The notes beneath the pieces are model-generated. The model did no database searches. It had not been told where the DNA came from and was given only the letters and a program-made list of their open reading frames with translations. Below are positions 24,238-33,249 of a DNA stretch of 64,000 nt, piece after piece (positions within the stretch are counted from its first letter, which is position 1; every line of letters begins with the position of its first letter). The stretch is from Dyella_A ginsengisoli (GTDB lineage Bacteria > Pseudomonadota > Gammaproteobacteria > Xanthomonadales > Rhodanobacteraceae), in assembly GCF_044904665.1 (NCBI RefSeq), contig NZ_JADIKM010000003.1:372001-436000 (forward strand). The letters are read 5' to 3'. Both the position numbers and the translations under genes were made by a program.

Positions 24238-26559
24238 ATGTCGCCAAGGCAACCCGGTTTGGTCGGACTCATTCCCTGCAGCGTGGCGCTGCTGCTCGGC
24301 GTGCTGGCGGTGCAGTGCTGGCCGGCACTGCCCGCGGGCGGGTGGCTTGCCGCCGCGGTGATCGCCAGCCTGGCGCTCGCTGTCGCGGCCTGGTGTCGGC
24401 GCCGCTGGCGATTATCGGGATGGGTTGCCCTGGGCCTGGGCTGGGCGATGCTGCACGGCGCATGGGCGATGCAGGCGAGGCTGTCTCCTTCGCTTGAGGG
24501 CGAGGACCTGGTCGCCATCGGCCGGATCATCGATCTGCCGGATACCCGCCCGGACGGCATCCGCTTCGCGCTGGCCGTGCAATCGGCCACGCTGGATGGC
24601 CGGCCCATCGCCTTGCACGGGCGCGTCCAGGTGGCATGGTACGAAGCTCCTCCCGCGGTGCTGCCGTGCGATACGTGGCGGCTGCAGCTTCGCTTGAAGC
24701 GCCCACGTGGAATGATCAATCCTGGCGGTGCCGACAGCGAGCGCCGTGCGCTGGAGCGCGGCATCGTCGCCAACGGTTACGTGCGGAAAAGCGCCCTGAA
24801 CCACCGCATGGCCGCCGGTCGCTGTGTCGACCGACTACGAGGAGTGCTGGCCGACGGCATCGACCGGCGGGTGAGCGACGCGCACGATGCCGCCTTGCTG
24901 CGCGCCCTCGCGGTTGGTGATACGCGAGGCCTTTCGGCAGACGACTGGTCGGTGGCGCGGGCCAACGGCGTGTCGCACCTGCTCGCCATTTCCGGCTTCC
25001 ATGTTGGTGTGGCAGCGGGCTTCGGCGCGGGACTCGCGGGCCTGCTCTACTGGCTGTGGCCCGCCCTGGCCCTGCGCCGGCCGCGCCTGCAGGCACAGGC
25101 GCTGGGAGCATTGGTCGCTGCTTCTGGATACGGCGCCCTGGCCGGGATGGGGCTGCCCACGCTGCGCACGCTGTTGATGATTGCCGTGGTGGTCGTGGCG
25201 CGCAGCGGGCGACGCCACGTCAGCGCGGCACATGGTCTGGCGCTGGCCGCGCTGGCGATGCTGCTGGTGGATCCGCTGGCGGTGCTGTCGGCGGGGTTCT
25301 GGCTGTCCTTCGTGGGCGTGGCCTTCCTGATGCTGTGCCTGGGGTCGCCACGACGCGGATGGGCTGGATTCCTGCGCGACCTCACCGCGGGCCAGTGGGT
25401 GATGACGATCGCGCTGCTGCCGCTCACGCTGTGGTTCTTCGGGCAGGCGTCGCTGCTGGGGGCGCTGTCGAACCTGCTCGCCGTGCCGGTGGTGAGTTTC
25501 GTGCTGGTGCCGCTGGCGTTGTGCGGCGTGTTGCTGATGCTGTCGTGTCCGCCACTGGCGTTCGTGCCGCTGTGGCTTGCCGGTGCGGTGGCGCACCAGC
25601 TCTGGCGCATGCTGGCCTGGCTGGCCGAGCTGCCGGGTGCGTCCTGGTATCTGCCGGCTGTGTCGCCGTGGGCGCTGTTGCTGGCATCGGTCGGTGCGCT
25701 GTGGCTGCTGGCGCCGCGGGGTACGCCCTCGCGTTGGCTTGGCGCCTGCCTGTTCCTGCCGCTGCTGTGGCCGATGCAGGCGCCGATCCCGTCGTCTGCT
25801 TTTCAAGTCTGGATGCTCGACGTGGGGCAGGGGCTCTCCATGGTGGTGCGCACGCGGCATCACACGCTGCTGTACGACGCCGGGGCGCGCTATCCGTCGG
25901 GCTTCGACGTTGGCGCCGCCGCGGTGGTGCCCTCGCTGCATGCGCTGGGTGTGCGTCGTCTCGATGCGCTGGTGATCAGCCATGCCGACAACGATCACGC
26001 GGGCGGCGCCGACGCGGTGCTGGCCGCCTATGCGCCGATCCTGCGGCTCAGCGGCGAGCCGACGCGGCTACTGCTACGAATGGACAGCTGTGTCGCCGGG
26101 CAGGCATGGACGTGGGACGGCGTGACGTTCCGCATGCTCGGTCCGCGCGGTGGCGAGCGTGAGGGCAACGACCGCTCGTGCGTGCTGCTGGTGGGCGGCA
26201 GCGCGGACCGGCTGCTGCTCACCGGGGACATCACCCGGCGCGTCGAGGCCACCGTTGCCGCCGCGGTACCGGCGGGCCGGCCGCTGGTGCTGAGCGTGCC
26301 GCATCACGGCAGCAAGACCTCATCCTCCGAGGCGTTCCTGCAGGCGCTGCATCCGGCCATGGGCCTGGTCTCGGCCGGCTGGCACAACCGCTTCGGCCAT
26401 CCGCACCCGGACGTCGTGGCGCGCTACGCCGCGGCCGGGGTGGTGCTGCGCAATACCGCGACTACCGGGGCGATACGCCTGGATTTCCCCGCGCGCGGCC
26501 CGGCCTCGGTCACCGCGGAGGAACGGCGCCGGCAGCGCCGCTACTGGCGAGAAAAATAG
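24238..26559 (+). CDS. comEC: ComEC/Rec2 DNA uptake channel
   Basis: Polytopic inner-membrane protein (773 aa) thought to pass single-stranded DNA into the cytoplasm during natural transformation. An N-terminal hydrophobic region and OB-like DUF4131 segment (to about 200) precede the competence domain with many spans (GVSHLLAISGFHVGVAAGFGAG marks its start). A C-terminal metallo-beta-lactamase domain begins near 520 (VWMLDVGQGLSMVVRTRHHTLLYDAG) with SHADNDHAGG and VPHHGSKTSSS. All three domains are intact, so competence is plausible. Confidence 0.93.
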   Translation: MSPRQPGLVGLIPCSVALLLGVLAVQCWPALPAGGWLAAAVIASLALAVAAWCRRRWRLSGWVALGLGWAMLHGAWAMQARLSPSLEGEDLVAIGRIIDLPDTRPDGIRFALAVQSATLDGRPIALHGRVQVAWYEAPPAVLPCDTWRLQLRLKRPRGMINPGGADSERRALERGIVANGYVRKSALNHRMAAGRCVDRLRGVLADGIDRRVSDAHDAALLRALAVGDTRGLSADDWSVARANGVSHLLAISGFHVGVAAGFGAGLAGLLYWLWPALALRRPRLQAQALGALVAASGYGALAGMGLPTLRTLLMIAVVVVARSGRRHVSAAHGLALAALAMLLVDPLAVLSAGFWLSFVGVAFLMLCLGSPRRGWAGFLRDLTAGQWVMTIALLPLTLWFFGQASLLGALSNLLAVPVVSFVLVPLALCGVLLMLSCPPLAFVPLWLAGAVAHQLWRMLAWLAELPGASWYLPAVSPWALLLASVGALWLLAPRGTPSRWLGACLFLPLLWPMQAPIPSSAFQVWMLDVGQGLSMVVRTRHHTLLYDAGARYPSGFDVGAAAVVPSLHALGVRRLDALVISHADNDHAGGADAVLAAYAPILRLSGEPTRLLLRMDSCVAGQAWTWDGVTFRMLGPRGGEREGNDRSCVLLVGGSADRLLLTGDITRRVEATVAAAVPAGRPLVLSVPHHGSKTSSSEAFLQALHPAMGLVSAGWHNRFGHPHPDVVARYAAAGVVLRNTATTGAIRLDFPARGPASVTAEERRRQRRYWREK

Positions 26560-26663
26560 GCTGGCCGGTTCGATCCTCCGCATCCGGACGCAGCCCACGG
26601 AACCACCGTGGTGGACTGGTATGATCCCCGCTTCGTTCTTGGCTGCATCGTGCGGGAGTCGTC

Positions 26664-27317
26664 GTGCTGGAAATCCTGATGGCTGGCGGTTGGGCCATGG
26701 CGCCCATCCTGTTCTGTTCGGCGATCGCGCTGGCGATCGTGCTCGAGCGCTTCTGGTCGCTGCGCCGTGCTTCGGTGCTGCCGCCGGGGCTGGGCGCCGA
26801 AGTGCGTGAATGGGCGCGCAGCGGCAAGCTCGATCCGCAGCATCTCGAGGCGCTGGCCGGCGGTTCGCCGCTGGGCGAGCTGCTCGCCTCGGCGCTGGCC
26901 GTGCGCGACCGTTCGCGCGAGATCATCAAGGAGCGGCTGGAAGATACCGGCCGGCACGTGGCGCACCGCATGGAGCGCTACCTCAACACGCTCGGCACGA
27001 TCGCGCTGATCGGTCCGCTGCTCGGCCTGTTCGGCACCGTGATCGGCCTGATCCGCATGTTCCTGGACGTGATGAGGGGCGGCGTCGGCGATCCCATGAA
27101 GATGGCCGGCGGCATCGGCGAGGCGCTGATCTGCACGGCGAGCGGCCTGGTGGTGGCGATTCCCGCCTACGTGCTGCACCGCTACTTCCGCTCGCGCGTC
27201 ACCGGGTACTGCGTGGCGATGGAGAAAGAGGCGATCGCCCTGCTGGACGACCTCACCCTTGGCGCCCCGGCCAGCCCGGCGGCGCCGCGTTCGCGCCGTG
27301 CGCCGGCGGCAGGGTAA
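26664..27317 (+). CDS. exbB: ExbB/TolQ-family proton channel
   Basis: Inner-membrane protein (217 aa) with three spans that couples proton flow to a TonB- or Tol-like system. The third/second helix region NTLGTIALIGPLLGLFGTVIGLIRMFLDV and GEALICTASGLVVAIPAYVLH are the MotA/TolQ/ExbB signature. GTG start with GGGAG upstream; an extended -10 (TGGTATGAT, about 26617-26625) may be its promoter. exbD follows 6 bases later, and no tonB is visible, so the partner energised is unknown. Confidence 0.9.
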   Translation: MLEILMAGGWAMAPILFCSAIALAIVLERFWSLRRASVLPPGLGAEVREWARSGKLDPQHLEALAGGSPLGELLASALAVRDRSREIIKERLEDTGRHVAHRMERYLNTLGTIALIGPLLGLFGTVIGLIRMFLDVMRGGVGDPMKMAGGIGEALICTASGLVVAIPAYVLHRYFRSRVTGYCVAMEKEAIALLDDLTLGAPASPAAPRSRRAPAAG

Positions 27318-27323
27318 GCGGCG

Positions 27324-27752
27324 ATGCGTATCGGTTCGGACCGTCGCCGCGACGATTTCGAGATCAACGTCATCCCGTTGATCGACGTGCTGCTGACCCT
27401 GCTGATGTTCTTCGTGCTTACCACCACCTTCGTGCAGCACTCGCGCATGCAGGTAACCCTGCCCAAGGCCAGTGCCGAGGATCGTGATGCGCAGGCGCCG
27501 CTGCTCACGGTGATGATCGACCGTGACGGGCGCTTCTACGTGGGCAGCGACGAGGTGATGGGCGAGGGCATCGAGCCGCTCAAGCGCATGCTCGAACAGA
27601 ACGCGGGCGACCGCCGTGACGGACAGGTGGTTATCCGCGCCGACGCGATGACCCCGCATCAATACGTGGTCACCGCGATGGATGCGCTGGGCCAGCTGGG
27701 CTTTACCAAATTGTCGATTGCCACCACGCCGACCGAGGAGCCGGCGCGTTGA
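27324..27752 (+). CDS. exbD: ExbD/TolR-family protein
   Basis: Inner-membrane partner of ExbB (142 aa): a short cytoplasmic N-terminus (DDFEINVIPLIDVLLTLLMFFVLTTTF, with the essential membrane Asp in LIDVLL), one span, and a periplasmic domain ending in a VVTAMDALGQLGFTKLSIAT strand typical of ExbD/TolR. The stop overlaps the msbA start (TTGA), linking the proton channel to lipid A export genes in one transcript. Confidence 0.92.
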   Translation: MRIGSDRRRDDFEINVIPLIDVLLTLLMFFVLTTTFVQHSRMQVTLPKASAEDRDAQAPLLTVMIDRDGRFYVGSDEVMGEGIEPLKRMLEQNAGDRRDGQVVIRADAMTPHQYVVTAMDALGQLGFTKLSIATTPTEEPAR

Positions 27753-29524
27753 GCAGCGGCAAAAAACCGGCCCTGTGGGACGCGCAGACGCGGCGCGTCT
27801 ATGGTCGCCTGCTCGGTTACACCCGACGCCACTGGGGCATCGGCCTGCTCGCGCTGGTGGGTATGGCGGTCGATGGCGGCGGCCTGGCCGTGTTCACCAA
27901 GCTGCTCCAGCCGATGTTCGACCAGTTGTTCGCGAACAAGGATCCCTATCTGATCTTCTGGATGCCGATCTGGATCATGGCGATCTTCGCCGTGCGCGGC
28001 ATCGGCACCTTCGTCAGCAACTACGGCATCGCCTATATCGGTCGCAGCGTGGTGCAGACCATCCAGCGCGACGTCTTCGCCGCCTATCTGCGCCTGCCCG
28101 CGACGTTCTTCGGCGCCGAGCCGTCCGGCCAGCAGATCTCGCGCATTACCTATACGTCCGAGCAGGTCGCCTCCGCCTCGACTGATGCAGTGAAGATCGC
28201 GGTGACCGAAGGCGTCACGGTCGTCGGCATGTTCTATGTGATGATTTCCACCAGTGCCTATCTCACCTCCGCGTTGCTGGTGATGATCCCGCTGGTGGTG
28301 CTGATCGCCAGCATCGTGAGCAAGCGCTATCGCGCGATCAGCCGGCGCATCCAGGGTTCGATGGGTTCGGTCACCGGCACGGTGGAGGAATCGGTGGGGG
28401 CACACCGTGAGGTACGCATCTACGGCGGCCAGCCGCACGAGGCGCAACGCTTCGACGACGTGACCCAGCGCACCCGTCGCCTCAACCTGAAGATCGCCGC
28501 CACCAGCGCAATGTCCAGCACGGCGATCCAGACGGTGGCCGCGTTCGCGCTCGCCGTGCTGGTCTACCTCGGCACCCGCCCCGAGCAGATCGACAAGATC
28601 TCCTCGGGTGTCTTCATCGCCGTGCTCACCGCGATGGGCGCGATGATGCCGTCCCTCAAACGGTTGGCGAACGTGCAGGCGAACATCCAGCGTGGCGTCT
28701 CGGCCGCCGAGGATCTGTTCGAAGTCATCGATGAGACGCCCGAACGCGACGAAGGGACGCTGACGCTGGCGCGCACCCGCGGCGATCTCGTGTTCGAAGG
28801 CGTCCGCCTGCAGTATCCGCGCAGCGAGGCCCAGGCACTGCGCGGGGTCGACCTGCACTGCGCGCCCGGAACAGTCACCGCACTGGTCGGTCGCTCGGGT
28901 AGCGGCAAGAGCAGCCTGGTCAGCCTGCTGCCGCGTTTCTACGAGCCGAGTGCCGGCCGCATCGTGCTGGACGGTCAGGACTATCTCGCCTACACGCTGG
29001 GTTCCCTGCGCCGGCAGATCGCCTGGGTGGGCCAGAGCGTGGTGCTGTTCGACGGCACGGTGGCCGAGAACATCGCCTACGGCGAACTGGCCGGTGCCAG
29101 CGAGGCGGATATCGAGGCGGCGGCCGCGGCAGCCAATGCGATGGAATTCATCAGTCGCATGCCCAAGGGGCTGCACAGCCCGATCGGGCAGGGCGGCGGC
29201 ATGCTCTCCGGTGGCCAGCGCCAGCGCATCGCCATCGCACGGGCGATTCTCAAGAATGCGCCGATCCTGGTGCTGGACGAAGCCACCAGCGCGCTGGACA
29301 CCGAATCGGAGCGATTGATCCAGCAGGCCCTGCAGCATCTGATGAAGGACCGCACCACACTGGTGATCGCCCATCGCCTGTCGACCATCGAGGGCGCCGA
29401 CCAGATCGCCGTGATGGATCAGGGACGCATCGTGGAGCGCGGCACGCACGCCGAGCTGCTGGCGATGCAGGGCCACTACGCGGCGCTGCATCGCATGCAG
29501 TTCCACCAGCCCGCCAGCGACTGA
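27749..29524 (+). CDS. msbA: Lipid A export ABC transporter MsbA
   Basis: Half-size ABC exporter (591 aa) flipping lipid A-core across the inner membrane. Six spans fill about residues 25-325. The nucleotide-binding domain has Walker A VGRSGSGKSS, Q-loop region, signature MLSGGQRQRIAIARAIL, Walker B ILVLDEATSALD and H-loop VIAHRLSTI. The start is TTG overlapping the exbD stop. lpxK, whose product completes the lipid IVA precursor, follows 7 bases later, the usual msbA-lpxK pairing. Confidence 0.95.
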   Translation: MSSGKKPALWDAQTRRVYGRLLGYTRRHWGIGLLALVGMAVDGGGLAVFTKLLQPMFDQLFANKDPYLIFWMPIWIMAIFAVRGIGTFVSNYGIAYIGRSVVQTIQRDVFAAYLRLPATFFGAEPSGQQISRITYTSEQVASASTDAVKIAVTEGVTVVGMFYVMISTSAYLTSALLVMIPLVVLIASIVSKRYRAISRRIQGSMGSVTGTVEESVGAHREVRIYGGQPHEAQRFDDVTQRTRRLNLKIAATSAMSSTAIQTVAAFALAVLVYLGTRPEQIDKISSGVFIAVLTAMGAMMPSLKRLANVQANIQRGVSAAEDLFEVIDETPERDEGTLTLARTRGDLVFEGVRLQYPRSEAQALRGVDLHCAPGTVTALVGRSGSGKSSLVSLLPRFYEPSAGRIVLDGQDYLAYTLGSLRRQIAWVGQSVVLFDGTVAENIAYGELAGASEADIEAAAAAANAMEFISRMPKGLHSPIGQGGGMLSGGQRQRIAIARAILKNAPILVLDEATSALDTESERLIQQALQHLMKDRTTLVIAHRLSTIEGADQIAVMDQGRIVERGTHAELLAMQGHYAALHRMQFHQPASD

Positions 29525-29531
29525 TCGGCCG

Positions 29532-30530
29532 ATGGCGCTGGCCGACACGCTGCAGGCGAGCTGGTACGGCACGCGCGGCGCGCCGATCTGGACCTGCCCG
29601 CTGGCCTGGCTCTACGGCGCGCTCACCGCACTGCGCCGCGCCCTTTACCGCATCGGTTGGCTGCGCAGCACGCGGCTGGCGGTACCGGTGGTGGTGGTGG
29701 GCAACCTCACCGCCGGCGGTACCGGCAAGACGCCACTCACCCTGGCGCTGGTCGAGGCACTCATCGCGCGCGGCTGGCGCCCGGGCGTGGTCAGCCGGGG
29801 CTACGGCGGCACGCAGCGTGAACCGGCGTTGCTGGGCGACGATCCCGACCCGGCGCAGTTCGGTGACGAGCCCTGCCTGATCCGCGCCAGCGGCGTATCC
29901 GTGGCGGTGGGGCGGGATCGTCCCGCGGCCGCGGCGCTGCTGCTCGAAGCCGGCTGCAACGTGGTGATCGCCGACGACGGCCTGCAGCACTATGCGCTGG
30001 CCCGCGACGTGGAGATCTGCGTGATCGACGGCGCCCGCCGTTTCGGCAACGGCCGCCTGCTTCCGGCAGGTCCGCTGCGCGAGCCGCTGTCGCGCCTGCG
30101 CCGCGTCGATTTTCGCGTCTGCAACGGCGAGGCAGAGCAGGGCGAATTCGCCATGCGCCTCGCGGGTGGAACGGCAGTGTCGCTGATGGATGACGCTACG
30201 CGCCCGCTGGCCGAGTTCGTCGGCGAGCCGGTCCACGCCGTTGCCGCTATCGGCCACCCCGATCGCTTTTTCGACAGCCTGCGCGCGCAGGGGCTCACGG
30301 TGGTGGGGCACGCCTTCGCCGATCACCACGCGTTCTTGCCGGAGGACCTGGCCGTGGCCGGCGATGCGCCGCTGCTGATGACCGACAAGGACGCGATCAA
30401 GTGCCGGCGATTTGCCCGGCCGGGCTGGTGGCGCGTACCCGTGCGGGCGGTCCTCGACGAGCATTTCATCGAGGCACTGGCTGCCCGTCTCGACGCGGTG
30501 GCCGTGGGCCGCGCGCGCTCGTCACGCTGA
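29532..30530 (+). CDS. lpxK: Tetraacyldisaccharide 4'-kinase
   Basis: Membrane-associated kinase (332 aa) that phosphorylates the 4' position of lipid A disaccharide to give lipid IVA. The N-terminal membrane helix region is followed by the P-loop VGNLTAGGTGKTPLTLALVE, then VVSRGYGG, DDGLQHYALARDVEICVIDGARRFGNGRLLPAGPLREPL and TDKDAIKC, all LpxK hallmarks. It is the last gene of the exbB-exbD-msbA-lpxK run; the 163 bases after it hold no strong terminator. Confidence 0.96.
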   Translation: MALADTLQASWYGTRGAPIWTCPLAWLYGALTALRRALYRIGWLRSTRLAVPVVVVGNLTAGGTGKTPLTLALVEALIARGWRPGVVSRGYGGTQREPALLGDDPDPAQFGDEPCLIRASGVSVAVGRDRPAAAALLLEAGCNVVIADDGLQHYALARDVEICVIDGARRFGNGRLLPAGPLREPLSRLRRVDFRVCNGEAEQGEFAMRLAGGTAVSLMDDATRPLAEFVGEPVHAVAAIGHPDRFFDSLRAQGLTVVGHAFADHHAFLPEDLAVAGDAPLLMTDKDAIKCRRFARPGWWRVPVRAVLDEHFIEALAARLDAVAVGRARSSR

Positions 30531-30672
30531 CGCGCCCGGCGCTCCAGGGCGCCTCCATGCAACGCCCGGCCGGCAGGAAGCCCCTCAACCGGGCCACGCT
30601 GCCCGCTGCGGCTGAATGCCTCCGGCCGCACCGCTCGACAAGCCTCTGTCGCCTCGTTAGACTCGTCGTATT

Positions 30673-30690
30673 GTATTAACGCGTTAGTAC
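30673..30690. promoter_or_regulatory. Near-perfect palindrome at the head of the his operon
   Basis: GTATTAACGCGTTAGTAC is an 18-bp palindrome with a single mismatched pair (fourth base from each end). It ends 3 bases before the ATG of the TrpR-like gene that opens the his operon. TrpR operators have a comparable size and symmetry. The obvious reading is an autoregulatory operator for that protein, controlling all histidine genes. Confidence 0.65.
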
Positions 30691-30693
30691 ATT

Positions 30694-31029
30694 ATGAAGC
30701 GTCGCTCCGTCGATCCCGAGACACCCGCTGCATCCGCCGAGCTGAGCCTGTGCGAGGCCCTGCTGTCGCTGAAGAACGCCGAGGAAATGTCGGCGTTCCT
30801 GCACGACCTGTGCACGCCGGCGGAGCTGGAAGTGCTGGTCGATCGCTGGCGCGTGGTGCCTTACCTGCTCGACGGCGTGGCCTATCGCGAGATCCACGAG
30901 CGCACCGCGGTGAGCATCACCACCATCGGCCGGGTGGCGCGCTATCTAAACCAGGGCAACGGCGGCTATCTGGCGGCGGCCGCGCGCGGTGCGCGGCGCC
31001 GCGCGGCATTGAAAAAGGACAAGTCATGA
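30694..31029 (+). CDS. hisR: TrpR-superfamily YerC/YecD-type regulator (HisR-like)
   Basis: DNA-binding protein (111 aa) of the TrpR superfamily. ALLSLKNAEEMSAFLHDLCTPAELEVLVDRWRVVPYLLDGVAYREIHERTAVSITTIGRVARYL is the YerC/YecD core with its helix-turn-helix (about 62-88). As first gene of the histidine operon, with an ATGA overlap into hisG and a palindrome just upstream, it most likely represses the operon in response to histidine or a related signal. The name HisR follows usage for such regulators in Xanthomonadales from memory. Ligand not shown by sequence. Confidence 0.82.
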   Translation: MKRRSVDPETPAASAELSLCEALLSLKNAEEMSAFLHDLCTPAELEVLVDRWRVVPYLLDGVAYREIHERTAVSITTIGRVARYLNQGNGGYLAAAARGARRRAALKKDKS

Positions 31030-31919
31030 AAACGCGCGATCGCCTGCGCATTGCGATGCAGAAATCCGGTCGGCTCACCGAGCCGGCGCTGGACCTGCTC
31101 ACCCGCTGCGGCCTCACCTTCCGGCAGAGCCGCGACAAGCTGTTCTGCTTCGGCGAGGGCGAGCCGGTGGACCTGCTGCTGGTGCGCGATGACGACATTC
31201 CCGGGCTTATCGCACAGGGCGTGTGCGACCTGGGCATCGTCGGGCGCAACGTGCTCAACGAGTTCCAGCTCACCGGCGGTGTGGATGCGGCCCCCTTGCA
31301 CGAGTGGCGCCCGCTCGGCTTCGGACGCTGCCGGCTGTCGATCGCCGTGCCACACGATATGGCTTACGAGCGTGCCAGTGATCTCGGTGGGCAGCGCGTC
31401 GCCACCTCCTATCCCGGTCTGCTCGGTGATTGGCTGCGCACCCAGGGCGTCGATACCCAAGTGGTGACGCTGGCCGGCTCGGTCGAGATCGCGCCCAAGC
31501 TTGGCACCGCCGACGCCATCTGCGACCTGGTGCAGAGCGGCGGCACGCTGGTGGCCAACCAACTGCGCGAGGTCGAGGTGCTGCTGGAAAGCGAGGCCGT
31601 GCTGGCCGGCCCGCAGACGCTGCCGGCGGACGAGCGCGGCGACATGATCGAGCTGCTGCTCAAGCGGCTGGACGGCGTGATCCAGGTGCGCGAGTCGCGG
31701 CTGCTGCTGCTGCAGACCTCGCGCAGCACGTTGGAGGCGGTCACCCGCCTGTTGCCCGGCGGCCCGCAGCCCACGCTGCTGCCGGTGGCCGGCCAGCCCG
31801 ACCAGCTGATGCTGCAGGCGCTGTGCGCGGGCGAGGTGAGCTGGCGCCAGCTGGAAGAAATCAAGAAGGCCGGCGCGCGCGAGATGTTCGTGCTGCCGGT
31901 GGAAAAGATGCTCGCCTGA
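31026..31919 (+). CDS. hisG: ATP phosphoribosyltransferase (long form HisG)
   Basis: First enzyme of histidine synthesis (297 aa), condensing ATP with PRPP. It is the long form: a two-lobed catalytic part (IAMQKSGRLTEPALDLLTRCGL at the start; the PRPP-binding loop in EIAPKLGTADAICDLVQSGGTL near 155-176) plus a C-terminal ACT-like regulatory domain from about 220 that normally gives feedback inhibition by histidine. Start ATG overlaps the regulator's stop. Confidence 0.96.
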   Translation: MKTRDRLRIAMQKSGRLTEPALDLLTRCGLTFRQSRDKLFCFGEGEPVDLLLVRDDDIPGLIAQGVCDLGIVGRNVLNEFQLTGGVDAAPLHEWRPLGFGRCRLSIAVPHDMAYERASDLGGQRVATSYPGLLGDWLRTQGVDTQVVTLAGSVEIAPKLGTADAICDLVQSGGTLVANQLREVEVLLESEAVLAGPQTLPADERGDMIELLLKRLDGVIQVRESRLLLLQTSRSTLEAVTRLLPGGPQPTLLPVAGQPDQLMLQALCAGEVSWRQLEEIKKAGAREMFVLPVEKMLA

Positions 31920-31941
31920 GCGGGCGCGAGGATACGAGACG

Positions 31942-33249
31942 ATGAAGCGGCTGGACTGGAACGCACTCGACGAAACCGCCCGGCGCGAGGCGCTGGCGCG
32001 CCCGGCGCAGGCCCGCGCGGACGAACTCAAGCAGGGCGTGGCGGTGATCATCGGCCAGGTGCGCGCGCACGGCGACGCTGCGCTGCGCGAGCTGAGCGCG
32101 AAGTACGACCGCTGCGCGCTGGACGCCATCGAAGTCACCGCGGCCGAGTTTGACGCGGCCGAGGCCAGCCTGGATGAAGCGCTGAAGGCGGCGATCCGCG
32201 AGGCGGCCAGCCGCATCGACACCTACCACCGCGCGTCTCAGCCCACGCCGGTGGGCGTGGACACGGCGCCGGGCGTACGCGTGGAGCGCATGCTGCGCCC
32301 GATCACCCGGGTCGGCCTGTACGTGCCGGCCGGCACCGCGCCGCTGCCGTCCACTGCGCTGATGCTGGGCGTGCCGGCGGCGATCGCCGGTTGTCGCGAG
32401 GTGGTGCTGTGCTCGCCCGCGCGCGCCGACGGCCGTTGCGACGAAGCCGTGCTGTACGCGGCGCGCATCACCGGCGTGCACCGCGTGTTCAAGCTCGGCG
32501 GCGCGCAGGCGATCGCCGCGATGGCCTACGGCACGGACAGCGTGCCCAAGTGCGAGAAGCTGTTCGGCCCGGGCAACGCCTGGGTGACCGAGGCCAAGCT
32601 GCAGGTGTCGGGCGATCCGGAAGGTGCCGCCATCGACATGCCGGCCGGTCCGTCCGAGGTGCTGGTGATCGCCGACGACGGCGCAAACCCCGCCTTCGTC
32701 GCCGCCGACCTGCTGTCGCAGGCCGAGCACGGGCCGGATTCGCAGGTGGTGCTGCTCAGCCCGTCGGCCGCGCTGCTCGACGCCGTGGCCGCGGAAGTGC
32801 AGCGGCAGGTAGCGACGCTGCCGCGCAGCGAGACCGCGTTCAAGGCGCTGGCGCAGAGCCGCCTGATCGCGGTGGACTCGCTGACCCAGGCGGTCGAGGT
32901 GAGCAACCGCTATGCGCCCGAACACCTGATCATCCAGACCGCCGAGCCGCGCGCGCTGCTCGACGGCATCGAAAGCGCGGGGTCGATCTTCTTAGGTTCC
33001 TGGACGCCGGAGTCGGTGGGCGACTACTGCAGCGGCTCCAACCACGTGCTGCCCACCTACGGCTACGCGCGCAGTTACAGCGGCGTGTCGGTGGCCAGCT
33101 TCGTCAAGCAAATCAGCGTGCAGGAAGTGAGCGCCGAGGGCCTGCGCAACATTGGCCCATGCACGGTGACACTGGCTGCCGCCGAGCAACTGGAAGCGCA
33201 CCGCCGTGCCGTGTCGATGCGGCTGGACGCGCTGGAGGGTCGCGCATGA
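31942..33249 (+). CDS. hisD: Histidinol dehydrogenase
   Basis: Zn-dependent NAD enzyme (435 aa) performing the last two oxidations, histidinol to histidine. GLYVPAGTAPLPSTALMLGVPA, FGPGNAWVTEAK, DMPAGPSEVLVIAD, LLSQAEHGPDSQVVL and SVGDYCSGSNHVLPTYGYARSYSGVSV are diagnostic, the last two containing Zn and active-site residues. It overlaps hisC by ATGA. A GAGG lies upstream of its ATG. Confidence 0.97.
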   Translation: MKRLDWNALDETARREALARPAQARADELKQGVAVIIGQVRAHGDAALRELSAKYDRCALDAIEVTAAEFDAAEASLDEALKAAIREAASRIDTYHRASQPTPVGVDTAPGVRVERMLRPITRVGLYVPAGTAPLPSTALMLGVPAAIAGCREVVLCSPARADGRCDEAVLYAARITGVHRVFKLGGAQAIAAMAYGTDSVPKCEKLFGPGNAWVTEAKLQVSGDPEGAAIDMPAGPSEVLVIADDGANPAFVAADLLSQAEHGPDSQVVLLSPSAALLDAVAAEVQRQVATLPRSETAFKALAQSRLIAVDSLTQAVEVSNRYAPEHLIIQTAEPRALLDGIESAGSIFLGSWTPESVGDYCSGSNHVLPTYGYARSYSGVSVASFVKQISVQEVSAEGLRNIGPCTVTLAAAEQLEAHRRAVSMRLDALEGRA

